DNA from: Fonsecaea monophora
Lineage: Eukaryota; Ascomycota; Eurotiomycetes; Chaetothyriales; Herpotrichiellaceae
Assembly: GCF_001642475.1 (NCBI RefSeq)
Contig: NW_019174085.1
Coordinates: forward strand, 1 to 55,706
Reading direction: 5' to 3'
DNA length: 55,706 nucleotides
Shown here: one piece after another, positions 44,333 through 55,672 of the stretch
How positions within the stretch are numbered: position 1 is the first letter of the stretch
Layout: every line of letters begins with the position of its first letter
Translations under genes and position numbers: made by a program
The notes under the pieces: model-generated
The model's input: the letters and a program-made list of their open reading frames with translations, nothing else
Databases searched by the model: none
Told to the model about the DNA's origin: nothing

Positions 44333-45547
44333 ATGAAACTCTTCGATGTTCCCGCAGGCGCTTGTGCTGATATCAGCATCATCGACTCGACGACGAGAAT
44401 CAATAAACTCCCCACGGAGTTTCTGATGAGGCCACCGCTCGAGGGTATGCCTTTCATGCCGGAGGTTCCAACTTGGTCGTTCTTGATTGAGAGCGCTACC
44501 GGCCGCAAGGCTCTTTTTGATCTCGGGGTACCGCCAAACTGGAGGGACTTCGCACCCCCAATTTCAGACAACCTGAAGAACCGTAGCTGGGATATTCAGT
44601 CAGAGAAGCATGTGGCCGATATCCTCAAAGAGCACCAGATTGAACCTGCGTCCATCAATCACGTTATCTGGAGGTAAGATACAACGGGCTACACCGCGCT
44701 ACCGAGGGTATCTCCTACGTGGCTGACTGGCCGCGCTTTAGTCATTGGCATTGGGATCACCTGGGTGATCCATCGACATTTCCTCCGAGCACGGAGCTCA
44801 TCGTAGGACCTGGATTCAAGGCTGCTTTCTGGCCTGGCTGGCCTACAAAAGTCGACGCTCCTGTCAGAGAGACTGACTTCGCGTAAGTCCACTACCACTC
44901 TACTGTACTGAATGTATTGTTCATGGTGATCTTACTGAATATTCGGGGTCAATAGTGGCCGGGAGGTCCGTGAAATCAACTTTGGCGAAGGCCAGGGGCT
45001 CCAAATTGGGAAGTTTAAAGCATTGGATCTATTCGAAGACGGGTCATTTTATCTTCTCGACACACCAGGTCATGCAGTCGGCCATCTTAGTGGACTAGTG
45101 CGGACAACTCAAGATCCAGACACGTTCATCTTTCTTGGAGGCGACTTGTGTCACAACGGGGGAGAGATTCGCCCGTCCGAATACATCCCTCTCCCCGGGG
45201 AAATCCACGTCGAGATCCCCTCTCATCTCGGCACCGTCATCTGTCCCGGCGCAGAACTTGAGGCGTTGAACGACAAACGAGGCCGCGGCCCAAAGCAGCC
45301 ATTCTTTGAGCCCTCGATGGGTCTTTCCATTGAAGAAGCAATCAAGACTATCACGAAAGCTCAGGAATTCGACGCCGACGACAACGTATTGTTCCTCTAC
45401 GCTCACTCTGGGGCGGTCAGGTCCCACGCTGAGCTCTTTCCGGCCAAAGCGAATAATTGGAAGGAGAAAGGATGGCGTGAAAAGATGTTTTGGGACTTTT
45501 TGAAAGATTTTCAGGTGGCTTTGCAAGGCATGAAAACTGCTATATAA
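44333..45547 (+). CDS. Metallo-beta-lactamase-fold hydrolase, lactonase-like
   Basis: Exons 44333-44673, 44742-44882 and 44956-45547 give 357 residues. The dinuclear metal site is complete: SHWHWDHLGD at about 114-123 (split by intron 1 after the Trp), His in DTPGHAVGHLSG near 200-204, Asp in GGDLCH near 224 and His in LYAHSGA near 311. The arrangement resembles N-acyl-homoserine-lactone and other lactone hydrolases of the AHL-lactonase branch. No signal peptide is seen. In this neighbourhood with three Baeyer-Villiger enzymes, hydrolysis of a lactone intermediate is a good guess. Start is ATG 44333 (MKLFDVPAGA). Quenching of bacterial signals is an alternative role. Confidence 0.88.
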
Positions 45548-46345
45548 ACCTGTGGAGACGACGCGCCGAGAGCCTGATGCCCACTCGTAGACATTATGTG
45601 AACTATGAAAATCAGCTCTTTCGTGTCTGCCATCGTCTCCTACCTCATGCGCTTACACAGGGATCGGAGAGTATCTCCTTCTCAACGTCCAAAGCCGGGA
45701 TTTTGTGGCCGCCTGACTTGAGAACTATGAAATGTTTGAGTCAGTAGATCATTTGCGTGCCGGAGAACTTTGAGCAGTCCAGGCTTTCTTTCCCAGTGAG
45801 AAAGTTCTCAGCCATGCTCTGGGTGAAAGTTTTCACACTCAAGAATGGTCCAGAACTGAGTCTCTTCTCCCACCCCGGCAAAGCGGTTAGTCGGCAACAA
45901 GGCTAGGGGTAAGTGTGACTCTGCTCGAATCACGGTTATCAGGGTGTACTCGCGTCCGGTAGTCGGTTCAATCGTCTGGAGCGGCACCAGCAGGCAAGAT
46001 TGCCAATGCACAGCACTTGTATCAGAGACCGCCCACTCTTTCTGCTTGCCAGATGGCTGCTGCCATACTCACCAGGGTCCTTACTGGTCCATTTTTGTCT
46101 GGGTCATGCACTCCGGCTCATTCGGCCATGTGGAAAGAGTTTCAGGGGATGAGGGATGGGAGCAAGCCCAAACACCCCCGCGTCGTGGACATTGCTACCC
46201 CCAGAGGAGACTTAACCGACAATTTGCACTTCCCGCGTTCCGTAACCTAGCTTCTGAATCATTTTCCTGTTGAGAACCGAGCAAGACTAGTAAGTTCTTT
46301 TTTTTTTCGGTCAAAGGCATCGGTGGAGACAAGATTGTTGGACAA
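45548..46345. other. Intergenic region upstream of regulator at 46346
   Basis: About 800 bp between two plus-strand genes. Open frames at 45944-46273 are short and overlap in several frames without family marks. A poly-T run lies at about 46298-46307, shortly before the regulator start. Confidence 0.45.
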
Positions 46346-48816
46346 ATGGACAATCCCCCGTCGCGCTCATCGCTCGTAAGGGACACGAGTAACGGCAACG
46401 ATGATTCCCTGGGCCATACGGGCAGCACTCCTGCGCGGATAAAGCCGCGACGTGCTGCAAATGGTGAGTCGTCCACAGTGCAAGCAAAGAGGGTCTCCTG
46501 TACTGAGACAGTTTCTCACCAGCTTGTCTTTGGTGTCGCTCTCGAAAAGTGAGATGCAACGCCGTCACTCGTTTCCCCGACCGGTGCAACAACTGCGTGC
46601 TTGATGAGCAAGAGTGTATCGTCAACGAGAGGAGGTAAATAAGGAGTTAGTCCATGATATGAGACTGCAATGTTAATATTAAGAAACCATGCTAGACGTC
46701 CTCGCAAGTCCAGCAGTTTGGCTGGCGTAGGCCCGAGGCAGCATGGCTCTCTTCAGGAGCAAATCTTGGATTTGGACATGGCCAACGTCAGCACTGACTG
46801 TTTTCTCGACCTGGTGAATCACACCTCACCGAACAGGCAAATTTGGCAGGTCGAGAGCTCCCAGGACGTTTCCAACCGGCAGTCAGAGCAATCTCTGGCT
46901 ATGCTGGATATTTCGGGTCCTCTACCAGAACTCAACACCGATCCAGCCTTCGAAAATTCCTTGTCCACCTTTTCGACCCATCAGCCAGTCTCTAGCGAAG
47001 ACACTAACCCTCTCCAGGGCTCTGACCCATCTCCCTCTGGAATCTTTGTCTCTAGTTCAGACGTGAACACGGCCAGACACTACTGCTGCGACTCAAGAAG
47101 GGCCTCAATCCCCTTTTGGATTGCCGCGTGGTGTTTATGTGGCAAGCCCTCCCACACAACGGTGTCTGTGGCTGAAGCACACGCATTGTCTGTTCCTCCC
47201 CTTGCAACTATCGAGCTCCTGCTTGGCTACTACTTTAGCTACAGCTACTGGGCGTCCCCAATTGCAAGTGAATGGGAGATTTGGGCCCTCCTTCATCCCC
47301 AAGAAGTAACATGGGCAGAGGAACAACGTCCAATGAGCTTGGCATACCTCAATGCTCTCCTTTTCGCTGGTAGTGCACATGCCACGGAAGAGGAATCCAA
47401 AGCCGCATCCTTTGCCAGTGTTCGCAAGATGCGGGATACCTTTTACCAGCGCGCCAAAGTGAGTGACAATTTTTCGACATCAACGTACATCTCCCACTGA
47501 GATCGTTCCTACGCATTTAGGTCCTGTACGAAGCAGACTGTGAAAATGATGACTTGAGTCGGGTACGATGCTGTTTGTTGCTGAGTTCTCAGCGAAAATA
47601 CCCAGACGCTATGTTTGAGAACGAGTACTGGATTTTGAAGGCCCACGATATACTTCAACAAGCAATCTTCTCGCCAGATTCTGCATCACCATGCCAACAG
47701 CAACGCATTGGAGCGCAATGGAAACGCCTGAGGGCTATTTTCTCTACGAGGATTGGATACATCAGACTTGGGAACCGCTCCAACGGCGTACCAAAGCTTC
47801 AGGACGTTGTCCCTCGGCTTTCGGTGGAAGATCTGGAAGAAGACCTTCGGTTCTCTTGGTTTGTCAGTTGCGAACTGAAACAAAAGCTGATTCAGGTGCT
47901 CCTGGCATCGTGCGAGCTCACCGCAGACTCTGAGCCTCTGTGTAGACTTCTTACCTGGCGGAGCGCCCTGGCACAGACCGTGACTCTGTCATCTGGCTAT
48001 AGTAATCACCCGTTGATGGGAGACGCAGAGCGAATCGAGCAGCTACTGGGCGATTGGAAATCGCGTCACCAAAGATTACTCATGGCCGACGCTGTGGATG
48101 ACATTTCGACGAATCCTCTTAAATTCCCACTGTTTGTGTCTCAAGCGATGTTGAGGTTATTGTTCGAGTAAGCTCCCTTGTTGCTTCCCTTGTGACGTTT
48201 CCTGACCCAAACTTGGAAGATATGTCGTTTCAGCCCTCCACAGAGCCTTAAGTTCGGCCGAAAATTCCCATCTAAGCTCGTGGGTGGCGAAGATATGCGA
48301 AATATCACACCAAACTCTCAAGGAATCGGCGTTGAGAACAACACATGTGATTTCAGACGTTCTAAAGCGCAAAGCCATGCGATTTTTGAACACACACGCG
48401 TAAGATGGTCATCACGATTCCTTTCCTGGCACACCGGTCTAATGCCATTTTTCAGGGTCATATGTCTATCAGTACCATTGACGATGAATTACCTGACGAT
48501 AAAAACTTCCATGCAATGCTCACCTCAGGCCGTCCACGACCTATCTACTTGTCTTCAAGCAATGGACGAATTAGCGCTTCGATTTGACGTTGTCGACTTC
48601 TTCCGGGCTTTGAATGATCAATCACTGGCACTGGCTCATCAGATCTTGGCCAAAGAGCTCCCAGCGGCCAAGAGCAACAACTTTGTCAACTTGTTTGCGG
48701 TCGCTCCAGTTGACGTATCCAACCAGCCCGACGACCAGATGGGCAAGGACGTTTACAAAATAGTGTCCAGATTCCAGGAGCATGCTTTGGCACGCGGATG
48801 TGTCGAAAGGAGCTAG
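46346..48816 (+). CDS. Zn2Cys6 transcription factor
   Basis: Six exons (46346-46463, 46523-46634, 46696-47458, 47521-48167, 48220-48399, 48456-48816) join to 726 residues. The zinc cluster begins in exon 2: CLWCRSRKVRCNAV, then RCNNCVLDEQEC, followed by RRPRKSS. The form NCxLDxxEC with a basic tail resembles the CTF1/cutinase-factor type of regulators, but that is a weak resemblance. The middle region includes FWIAAWCLCGK, LLGYYFSYSYWASP, FENEYWILKAHDIL and WFVSCELKQKL. All introns are GT-AG and 52-62 bp, with frames kept throughout. It sits between the lactonase-like gene and the paralogue-B regulator; the control target is unknown. Confidence 0.87.
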
Positions 48817-49496
48817 TTCTTGCTGTCGATCCATTCCTGATCTCTCACGTCTGCGATGAGCGAGACATGAAATGAAGATAAATGGTGTCTGATACCCATC
48901 AATGGGAAAGTGGGGACTCGCTGCACGCACCTGTCTCTGGTAATCAGCCAAGCAGGTTTGGAATAATCCCGCTCTCATTGCTGGACGACATTCAATGTTC
49001 GTTATCAAGAGGGACCTGAATTCGTCATCCACCCTCTGACATCGTGGTTCTTTGGTCCAATATGACTGAAGACCCACCCCCAAGAGGGAGGTCGAACACC
49101 TGGTTGCGGGGGAATAATCATGTCCTGGTCTGCCGAGGTACGAGTAATTACATAAAAGGCTTAGTACACTACTACTGCTCTTCCGAGCATCCCAAATGAT
49201 TTTTGAGCTGGTGTGGGGCATCTCTCCTGCGTGACAATCGGCGTAGCCTGTGGCTCCATCATCACCCTGGCGGCCCTTATATGCCTATCAAATGATAGCC
49301 GCTTCGCTGCTCGTCAATTCAGCCATGACTGGTTGTCTGCCAAGCTATCTGATCAACTTCACAACGAACGTCAACATTCCTGACACTGTAGACCTGCCAC
49401 CACCACATTCTCAAACATTGGGCGGACAGGCACGGCGCGACACACCCACAGGGTCGCAAGAGGCGTCCTAAGATCGACGTACACGTTGGCGTAAAG
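48817..49496. promoter_or_regulatory. Upstream region of paralogue-B regulator
   Basis: No gene recognised. CCGAGG (CCTCGG on the minus strand) occurs at 49133-49138, about 360 bp before the regulator start. Confidence 0.35.
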
Positions 49497-51504
49497 ATGG
49501 GCGGAGACCAGCCCCCCCGAGAACGAGCACGAATAGTCTGCAAAGCCTGCCACATGCGAAAGGTCAGTGTCAAGTCGTAATGGCGCGTCGAGATTGGTGA
49601 GGGGCTAAGCTGATGGACGAAGGTCAAATGTAATCTTGGAGAGTCGCGGCCTAGTAGCTGTCACAACTGTGTTCGCAACAACGAGACTTGTGAGCCTCGA
49701 GAAAGTGCTCGAAGAAAGAAACGGAGGCTGGCTCCTGTGCCCGACAATCCCTCCATGCGCTCGGATGCCCAATTGCCATCACCTGGATTGTATGAGATCC
49801 GGGGGCCAGACAGGCCACACAATGCTGCACCTCTTCCTGACGAGGCTACGACGTCAGCCTCCACCGAGACGCCGAGTCGCACTGGCTTCGTTGGTGACCA
49901 GTCTCACCTGGCCGTGGAGTCATGTGCGAAAACTCAGGTTGACGCTCTTGAGGCACATATTTCTGAATTGCCAAACAGCCTAGACGAATTCACGCAAAAC
50001 ATCCTCAGGGCCAGCGAAGCCTTGGTCCTTCCCGGAGATTCCATCATTCGAGCAATGCACGACTTGTATCGCGATCACGCCTTTCATCGGCTGCCGGTCA
50101 TTGGAGAGACGGACTTATTGTCTCCTGGCCACCGATCAACTTTGCTCTGTCTGGCGGTTCTCGTGGTAGGGTCTCTCCTTCGACATCCTCACAACAACAA
50201 AACGCCCGGTACGCTCGCGTTCCCATATTACCGAAACGCCAAGTTACTTCTCAACCTCGAGGTCGAGCCTGACAATCTCAACAGGCTGAAAGCCATGTGC
50301 CTTCTTAGCTCTTGGAGCATGTGCACACCAAGTAAGGTCACCTTGGACAGCCCGTGGCACTGGAATGGAGTTTCATTGAGGTTGGCCATCCAGATGGGTC
50401 TACACCGTCGTACGACATACAGTGGCAGATCTGACACCGGCGTTAGTCGACGAGTATGGTGGACAATCTATGTGAGTTACTCGCCAGATCACTGTCGCTT
50501 TACAGCTGACACCTAAGCAGGGAAATAATGTGCTGCAAGCCGTATGCTTTGGACGTCCTCTGCCAATTAGACCCGAGGATTTTGACATCGAGCTACCCAA
50601 GCTGGAAGACTTTCAGACTTTGAATGATCCTGCCCTATGCTTCATTGAGTTCTCCAAGCTTGTGGTGATCATGGCGAGCATCGTGGAAGCAAGCATAAAG
50701 CGACGCCATCGAAGTCACTTTGATGTCACAGACATTGTCACTAACCTTCAAGCGTGGGTCCGAGAGCTAAATCCACGGTTCAAGCTCCAAGATCAAGGTA
50801 GGAGACTGCAGTACTCTCGCCCAGGCTCGGAACTACATATCATGTATTGCGTTTGCGTCATTCTTTTTTTGAGTCTACCTGGGAATCTGCATCAGAAGAC
50901 TGTTGCAGACCAGGGGAAACTTCTTGCAGCCTCCTGCATTGCTCGCCTCTACGAAGAAATGGGACATCGAGACGATATCAATTTCCTGCTCCCAATTCAT
51001 GACTATTTCGCGATGGTGGCGGGAGCCCAATTGATTGCGGCGCTACGGCTACCTTCGACGCAATCGGACAGGCTACGGGAAGAGCTGGGCATCATCAAAG
51101 ACAGCATGTTAGCGACTATGAGTCTGAAATGGCCTGGAGCGAAGGCTGTATTGATTCGTCTACAGTACCTCGAGCAGAATGTGGCTTCCGCCATCTGTCC
51201 AGAGACAAGGTCGAACGATGTAATGGGGCATCGGGAGCCTGAACGTCCTATTCAAGGAAGCCACCTCTCCAACCACATCCTGCAGTCGTTGCTCCCTTTC
51301 TCTAACCTCTTTTGTGGGGTTCAACTACCGACCAGCAATGTTTCCGTGTTTCCCAGCTTGGCCGGACAAGCTGATCATCCAAATCCAAACATCTTTGACA
51401 TGGTCACTCCATGGATCCTGAATGACGAGTGCCTTGACATGGACGCTTTCGACTGTACGACTTGGGTCAATTTTGACAATCTAACGTCTCTTGATCACAT
51501 TTAA
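49497..51504 (+). CDS. Zn2Cys6 transcription factor (paralogue B)
   Basis: Exons 49497-49562, 49623-50471 and 50521-51504 give 632 residues. The zinc cluster reads CKACHMRK then VKCNLGESRPSSCHNCVRNNETC, interrupted by an intron at the same place as in the regulator at 27244; the first exon is 66 bp in both. Shared stretches include RERARIVCKACH, DHAFHRLPVI, FPYYRNAKLLLN, DSPWHWNGVSLRLAIQMGLHR, RRVWWTIY and HDYFAMVAGAQLIA. All three exons are in phase 0. The two genes clearly descend from a duplication, and each has a Baeyer-Villiger gene or relic nearby on the minus strand. It likely regulates part of the cluster (inference). Confidence 0.9.
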
Positions 51505-51818
51505 TCATCAATGCTGCCGAGCAGAAATCCCGGATATCGACCAAGGAACTTTTGCAATCGGCCACCATTGAACTTGTCAACAAGATGACATGAGATCGCC
51601 GTTGTTGACGAGACTTGGACGTACCGAACGCAGCTTCGCAGAAAGCAGGAAGCACTTTTGTCATGCATCCATGTATTGCAAGGCTCTACTTTTCCTTAGC
51701 TGCGATTCGTTGCGCAAACTCACTGGGGAGGCACACAAGAGATGGGAGGCGGAGTAGCTGTTGCGGTCGAAACGGGGGGCATCGACACCACCAGCCACGA
51801 CATCAAACTTTTGATTTG
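51505..51818. other. Intergenic region after regulator B
   Basis: No gene recognised; it may hold further decayed monooxygenase sequence, but I could not align any. Confidence 0.3.
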
Positions 51819-52001
51819 CTACATGAGATTGATGTTCTTCAAATGCTTCCTTATGGTCCGTATCATGTTCAAACCACTGGCGCTAGCGCTAATAATGATC
51901 GCTCGTACATGGGCAGAGGTGCCCAGCGGCTGCTCCGAGATGCCCTTCCGACTTGGCCGTTGACGTGGTGGATATATCGTGCAACACTTGGTGGTTTTCA
52001 C
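51819..52001 (-). pseudogene. Relic of a Baeyer-Villiger monooxygenase N-terminus
   Basis: The minus-strand frame reads SEQPLGTSAHVRAIIISASA then SGLNMIRTIRKHLKN, against LEQPLGTCDHVRIIIIGAGA then SGLNMIRSMRKHLEN in the intact gene at 23644-25672. The dinucleotide-binding GAGASG has become SASASG, losing glycines needed for FAD. The frame stops soon after, and the rest of the gene is missing. At the DNA level the stretch GTGCCCAGCGGCTG is identical in both copies. This is a decayed duplicate, adjacent to the regulator paralogue B. Confidence 0.72.
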
Positions 52002-52760
52002 GAAGTGATAGCCATGGCTTCAGCTTCACATGGCGGACTGGCTAGAATTTGAACCACCACTTTGCAGGCGTGAGCTTACTAAATACCGGGGTACGGTCCT
52101 CGCATGTAGCCTTGGTCGGTTGTCGTTGGAGGAAAACCGGTCCCGTCGACAATGCAGTTGAGCCAGTCTGCGTGCTCGATTCACTTCGGCTTGCTTTGCA
52201 GTTTTTTTGAAAGAGCCGACTGCCGAGATTTAGGCGGCTCGGTCATGGTCGCTCGAGAAGCTGTTACCCAAATGGCTACCTGCAAACAACTGCATGTAGG
52301 GCTCGGGTTATCCCTGGTAGTGGCCAGCTTCCAGTAAGGATGATCACGATTAGCACACTTCTTCCGTGGGACGCAATGCTGCTCTTTCCCACTGAGATAG
52401 GAGAAGGTTCAAACCAAGCTCATCATGTATGCTGTTTGTATATTAGAGACACATCTTGTTCAGATATCGAGCAGGGTCTCTAGATAATAGTCGAAGTGTT
52501 CGTAGTCGGCAATCCCTCGCGCAGCAGCCAGAGGGTGCCTTGTCGTGTACGAAGACTCCCCGTATTCCCTGTCGGTAAGAGCAACAGTTCCTCTGCCGCC
52601 CTGCCCACCATCTATTTCGGCCCGAGTCTGGAGGCTTAATCACCGCTCTGGGAAGCGTCGAAACTTTGGTTGGTACATATATGTTAGGTGTTTGGAAGTT
52701 TGGGTCTTGATCTCTATCTTTATAGCGGCACATCAACAAAGAAGCTGTGAGCCATCGAAG
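52002..52760. other. Upstream region of the HIBADH-like gene
   Basis: No gene recognised; an open frame at 52152-52337 shows no motif. No CCTCGG box was seen in this promoter. Confidence 0.35.
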
Positions 52761-53791
52761 ATGGGCCTGACCGACTTTCAGCGCGTTGGTCTTATCGGCC
52801 TTGGGGCAATGGGATATCCTATGGCCCAAAATCTGGCAAGAAATCTTCCAGTTGAAACTAAGCTCGTTGTCTTCGACATCTCATCGCCTGCGGTGGAAAA
52901 GATTGCAGGAGAATTTCCTGAAAAGGTGGAAAGGGGGAATAGTGCCAGGGAAGTTTTCAGCAGATCGGTAAGATTAACTGACTCCGAGCCAGGCGATGGT
53001 TGAGGAGCTGAAAAAAAGATCCCCCTTAGGATGCAGTCATCACAATGCTTCCGGAAGGCCATCATGTAAGATCAGTCTATACGGGACCTGACGTCCATCT
53101 CGATTCCGAGTGTCTCGAGGGCAAGATCTTGATCGACAGCTCGACCATCGATGTCGACAGCAGTCTCGCTGTCCGAGATTATTTGAAGGGAGTCGCGCCA
53201 ACTGCGTCATTTTATGCAGCACCGGTCAGTGGAGGAGTCTATGGGGCGTCTGCTGGCACACTTGCGTTCTACGTCGGCATCACAGACTCTGATGGCAACT
53301 TTGAGACCGTAAAGGAATTACTTTGTTGCATGGGCGACAAGGACAAAATCATTCCCTGCGGATATCCCGCATCAGGGCTGGTTGCAAAAATCTGCAACAA
53401 CTACCTTTCTGGCGTTATGAACATTGCAGCGTGTGAAGCAATGCACCTGGGCGTGAGTGCCGGACTTGATCCTAAAGTCCTGCATCGTGTCATCTGTGCA
53501 GGAGCAGCCAGGAATGGCATTATCGAGCGAAGTCAGCCTGTGCCGGGCATAGTCCCAACTGCTCCGTCCACCAGAGGCTATTCTCCAGGCTTCAAGGCAA
53601 GCCTTATGGCGAAAGATGTTGCCCTGGCGGTGAAGCTAGGTGAGACATCAAAGGCTAATTTGGTTCTTGGATCAACCGCCTTGTCCACTTATCAAAGCGT
53701 GCTGCCCGAGTCCGGAGATCTCGATTTCACGGTCTTGTATCGGCATATTGTAAGGGGGGCGTCACACCAGCAGGAGACAAATGGAAGCTAG
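52761..53791 (+). CDS. 3-hydroxyisobutyrate dehydrogenase-family enzyme (beta-hydroxyacid dehydrogenase)
   Basis: NAD(P)-dependent oxidation of a 3-hydroxy acid to its semialdehyde or oxo acid. Exons 52761-52967 and 53030-53791 give 322 residues, near family size. The Rossmann motif GLGAMG is at about 13-18 (VGLIGLGAMGYPMAQN), the substrate-binding segment is APVSGGVYGASAGTL near 133-147, and the catalytic Lys is about 189 in GLVAKICNNYLSG. DSSTIDVD is present. There is no mitochondrial presequence (MGLTDFQRVG is the start), unlike the valine-pathway enzyme, so cytosolic breakdown of hydroxy acids is plausible. Intron 52968-53029 is GT-AG. The open frame extends upstream of the ATG but without likeness. 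Confidence 0.92.
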
Positions 53792-55669
53792 CGACCGACC
53801 CTCGGAATGCGACAGGAGATGCATAAGATGCATGGGGTTTGAAAGAGGAGGCGAAAATACTCGACGCTCGTGTATAGTCCAAAAATGAGCGGTGGTCGTG
53901 ATTTCGATCACAACATCGCGGGACCTATTGACCCGGCTATTGCAGGGCTTCTCTGGAGCCACGGATCAAGGGATGTGAACAGAGAGATTACTATATTACA
54001 TCTCAATTGCCTCTACGTCTTGGCGACGGGAATCTAATGTACTGACCGATCAAAAGCGGTACGTTTCTCCAGTTGAACAGTATCAGGTCCCTGGGACTCC
54101 CCTGAACGTCCATGGTTACACTTGAGGGTGTAGATCAAGGAGAACGTTGCTCAAGATGGATATGACCATCGCCCTCTGTCCGTGACTTGGCTTTCCTTGG
54201 CCTCAAGTGGCAATGTACCTTTTCGCTACTCTGAAATCCTTAATAATGCTAGCTCGCTCTTGAGATCGTGAGTATCGACTTTCGCAGAGCTCCACACCTA
54301 TTTGGCGGCCGCCGAAGGAGATTGAATGTTCCTGACTTCAAGACTGGGATTGGCCTCGGCGATATTCGGCGTGTGTGTGTTCGGGGATATTCCCTTTGTT
54401 CACGGTAATTTCAAGAACCGGGTCACTATAGTGGATATGTTGAGCACGAAATGGTCGCCGGCAACGCACGTCACCCTCCAATGCGTAGTGAACTCGGCTG
54501 AAACGACAGTTGTTCTCTCGGCGACAGGCAATATCCTGCTCATTCGACCGCAGAGTTGCCGACAGAGCATAGCTAGACAGAGCTCGGTTCATGGAGCCTG
54601 TCAGAATATGGTTTCCCGGCACATATACTTTTCACACTTTGACTGCGACCCCAGGCAAAGTACAATTCCTTCCTCTATACACCTACCTTGACTAGCTTTC
54701 GGCCCAATCAATCACGAGAAAACCTGTTCGGAAAGTTATCCAAGGAGACATTCGGCAATCAGAGCCTCCCTAACACCTCCTCAAGAGAATGACAAACCGA
54801 AGAAACTTGCCAATCGGCAGCCAGAGTATACGATCACAAGTGCTCGGCCGCTTAGCCTCGCTCTGGCGGACCAGAATGAGCACCGAGTCAGAAAGCAAAG
54901 GGCTGCATGACCAATTTTCCATCTAGTGATCAGCAGGCAGAAGCTCTGTCAGTGAAGGCCGTGTTCGTGTTCGTATCTGTGCCAATTTGTCCTCGAGCAA
55001 GGAGAGAAGGAGCGGCTAATGCTCGGTTATCGGCATCTAACACCTTCCTCTTCGCCAATCTTTCTCGGTAGATAGGTTAGCTCTCTTAGTCATTAACCGA
55101 GCTCCACATTTCCCTCTCGCAGGATTGATCTGATTCGGCTTGCTAGAGTGACAGCGCTATACCTGATCGGTCTGCGACCTGCTTGACACTAGCGCATCAG
55201 ATGACCTTGTGGCGTTATCTACTTCTCCGCTGCGATATTCAAGAACGTTAAGATATTGCTTTTAATAGGTATTTTTTTCGTCAAATTTCGCTACCATTGA
55301 CCCGCCTATGGCTGACCACCCGAGACCCTTTGGGTCCGTTGTGACGCTGACTTCTAACCGGGTGAACGGCAAAATTGCTTGGGCTGAAGGTCAGAAATCT
55401 GGCAGGCTTGCCTCGGAGAGATGAAGTTGACAGACGCGGGTCGAGTCCCAGGGTTCCTGCGCCGAGGCGTTTCGGTTCTGATGGACGGCACCGTCAAGAG
55501 CCGAACGACGAACTCGGCGATATACCATAGGGACTCCGGTGAAATTCGACGACAGAACGGGACTCTGTACTGGCCGAACCGTTTTGAGGAGAGCGGACCA
55601 TCTGCGGAGTCCCCCACGGGGATCTCTATACCGCTATAGAACCAAAGCGGAAGCCTATAAGCAGTGGAC

Positions 55670-55672
<3 letters not shown>
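53792..55672. other. Gene-poor right flank
   Basis: About 1.9 kb with no recognised gene. Open frames at 54326-54691 (+) and 55354-55671 (-) lack motifs. No transposon ends or tRNA were recognised. Confidence 0.45.

Noticed and set aside
54326..54691. Plus-strand 121-codon open frame in the right flank
   Set aside because: No family marks; a minus-strand frame of similar length overlaps it.
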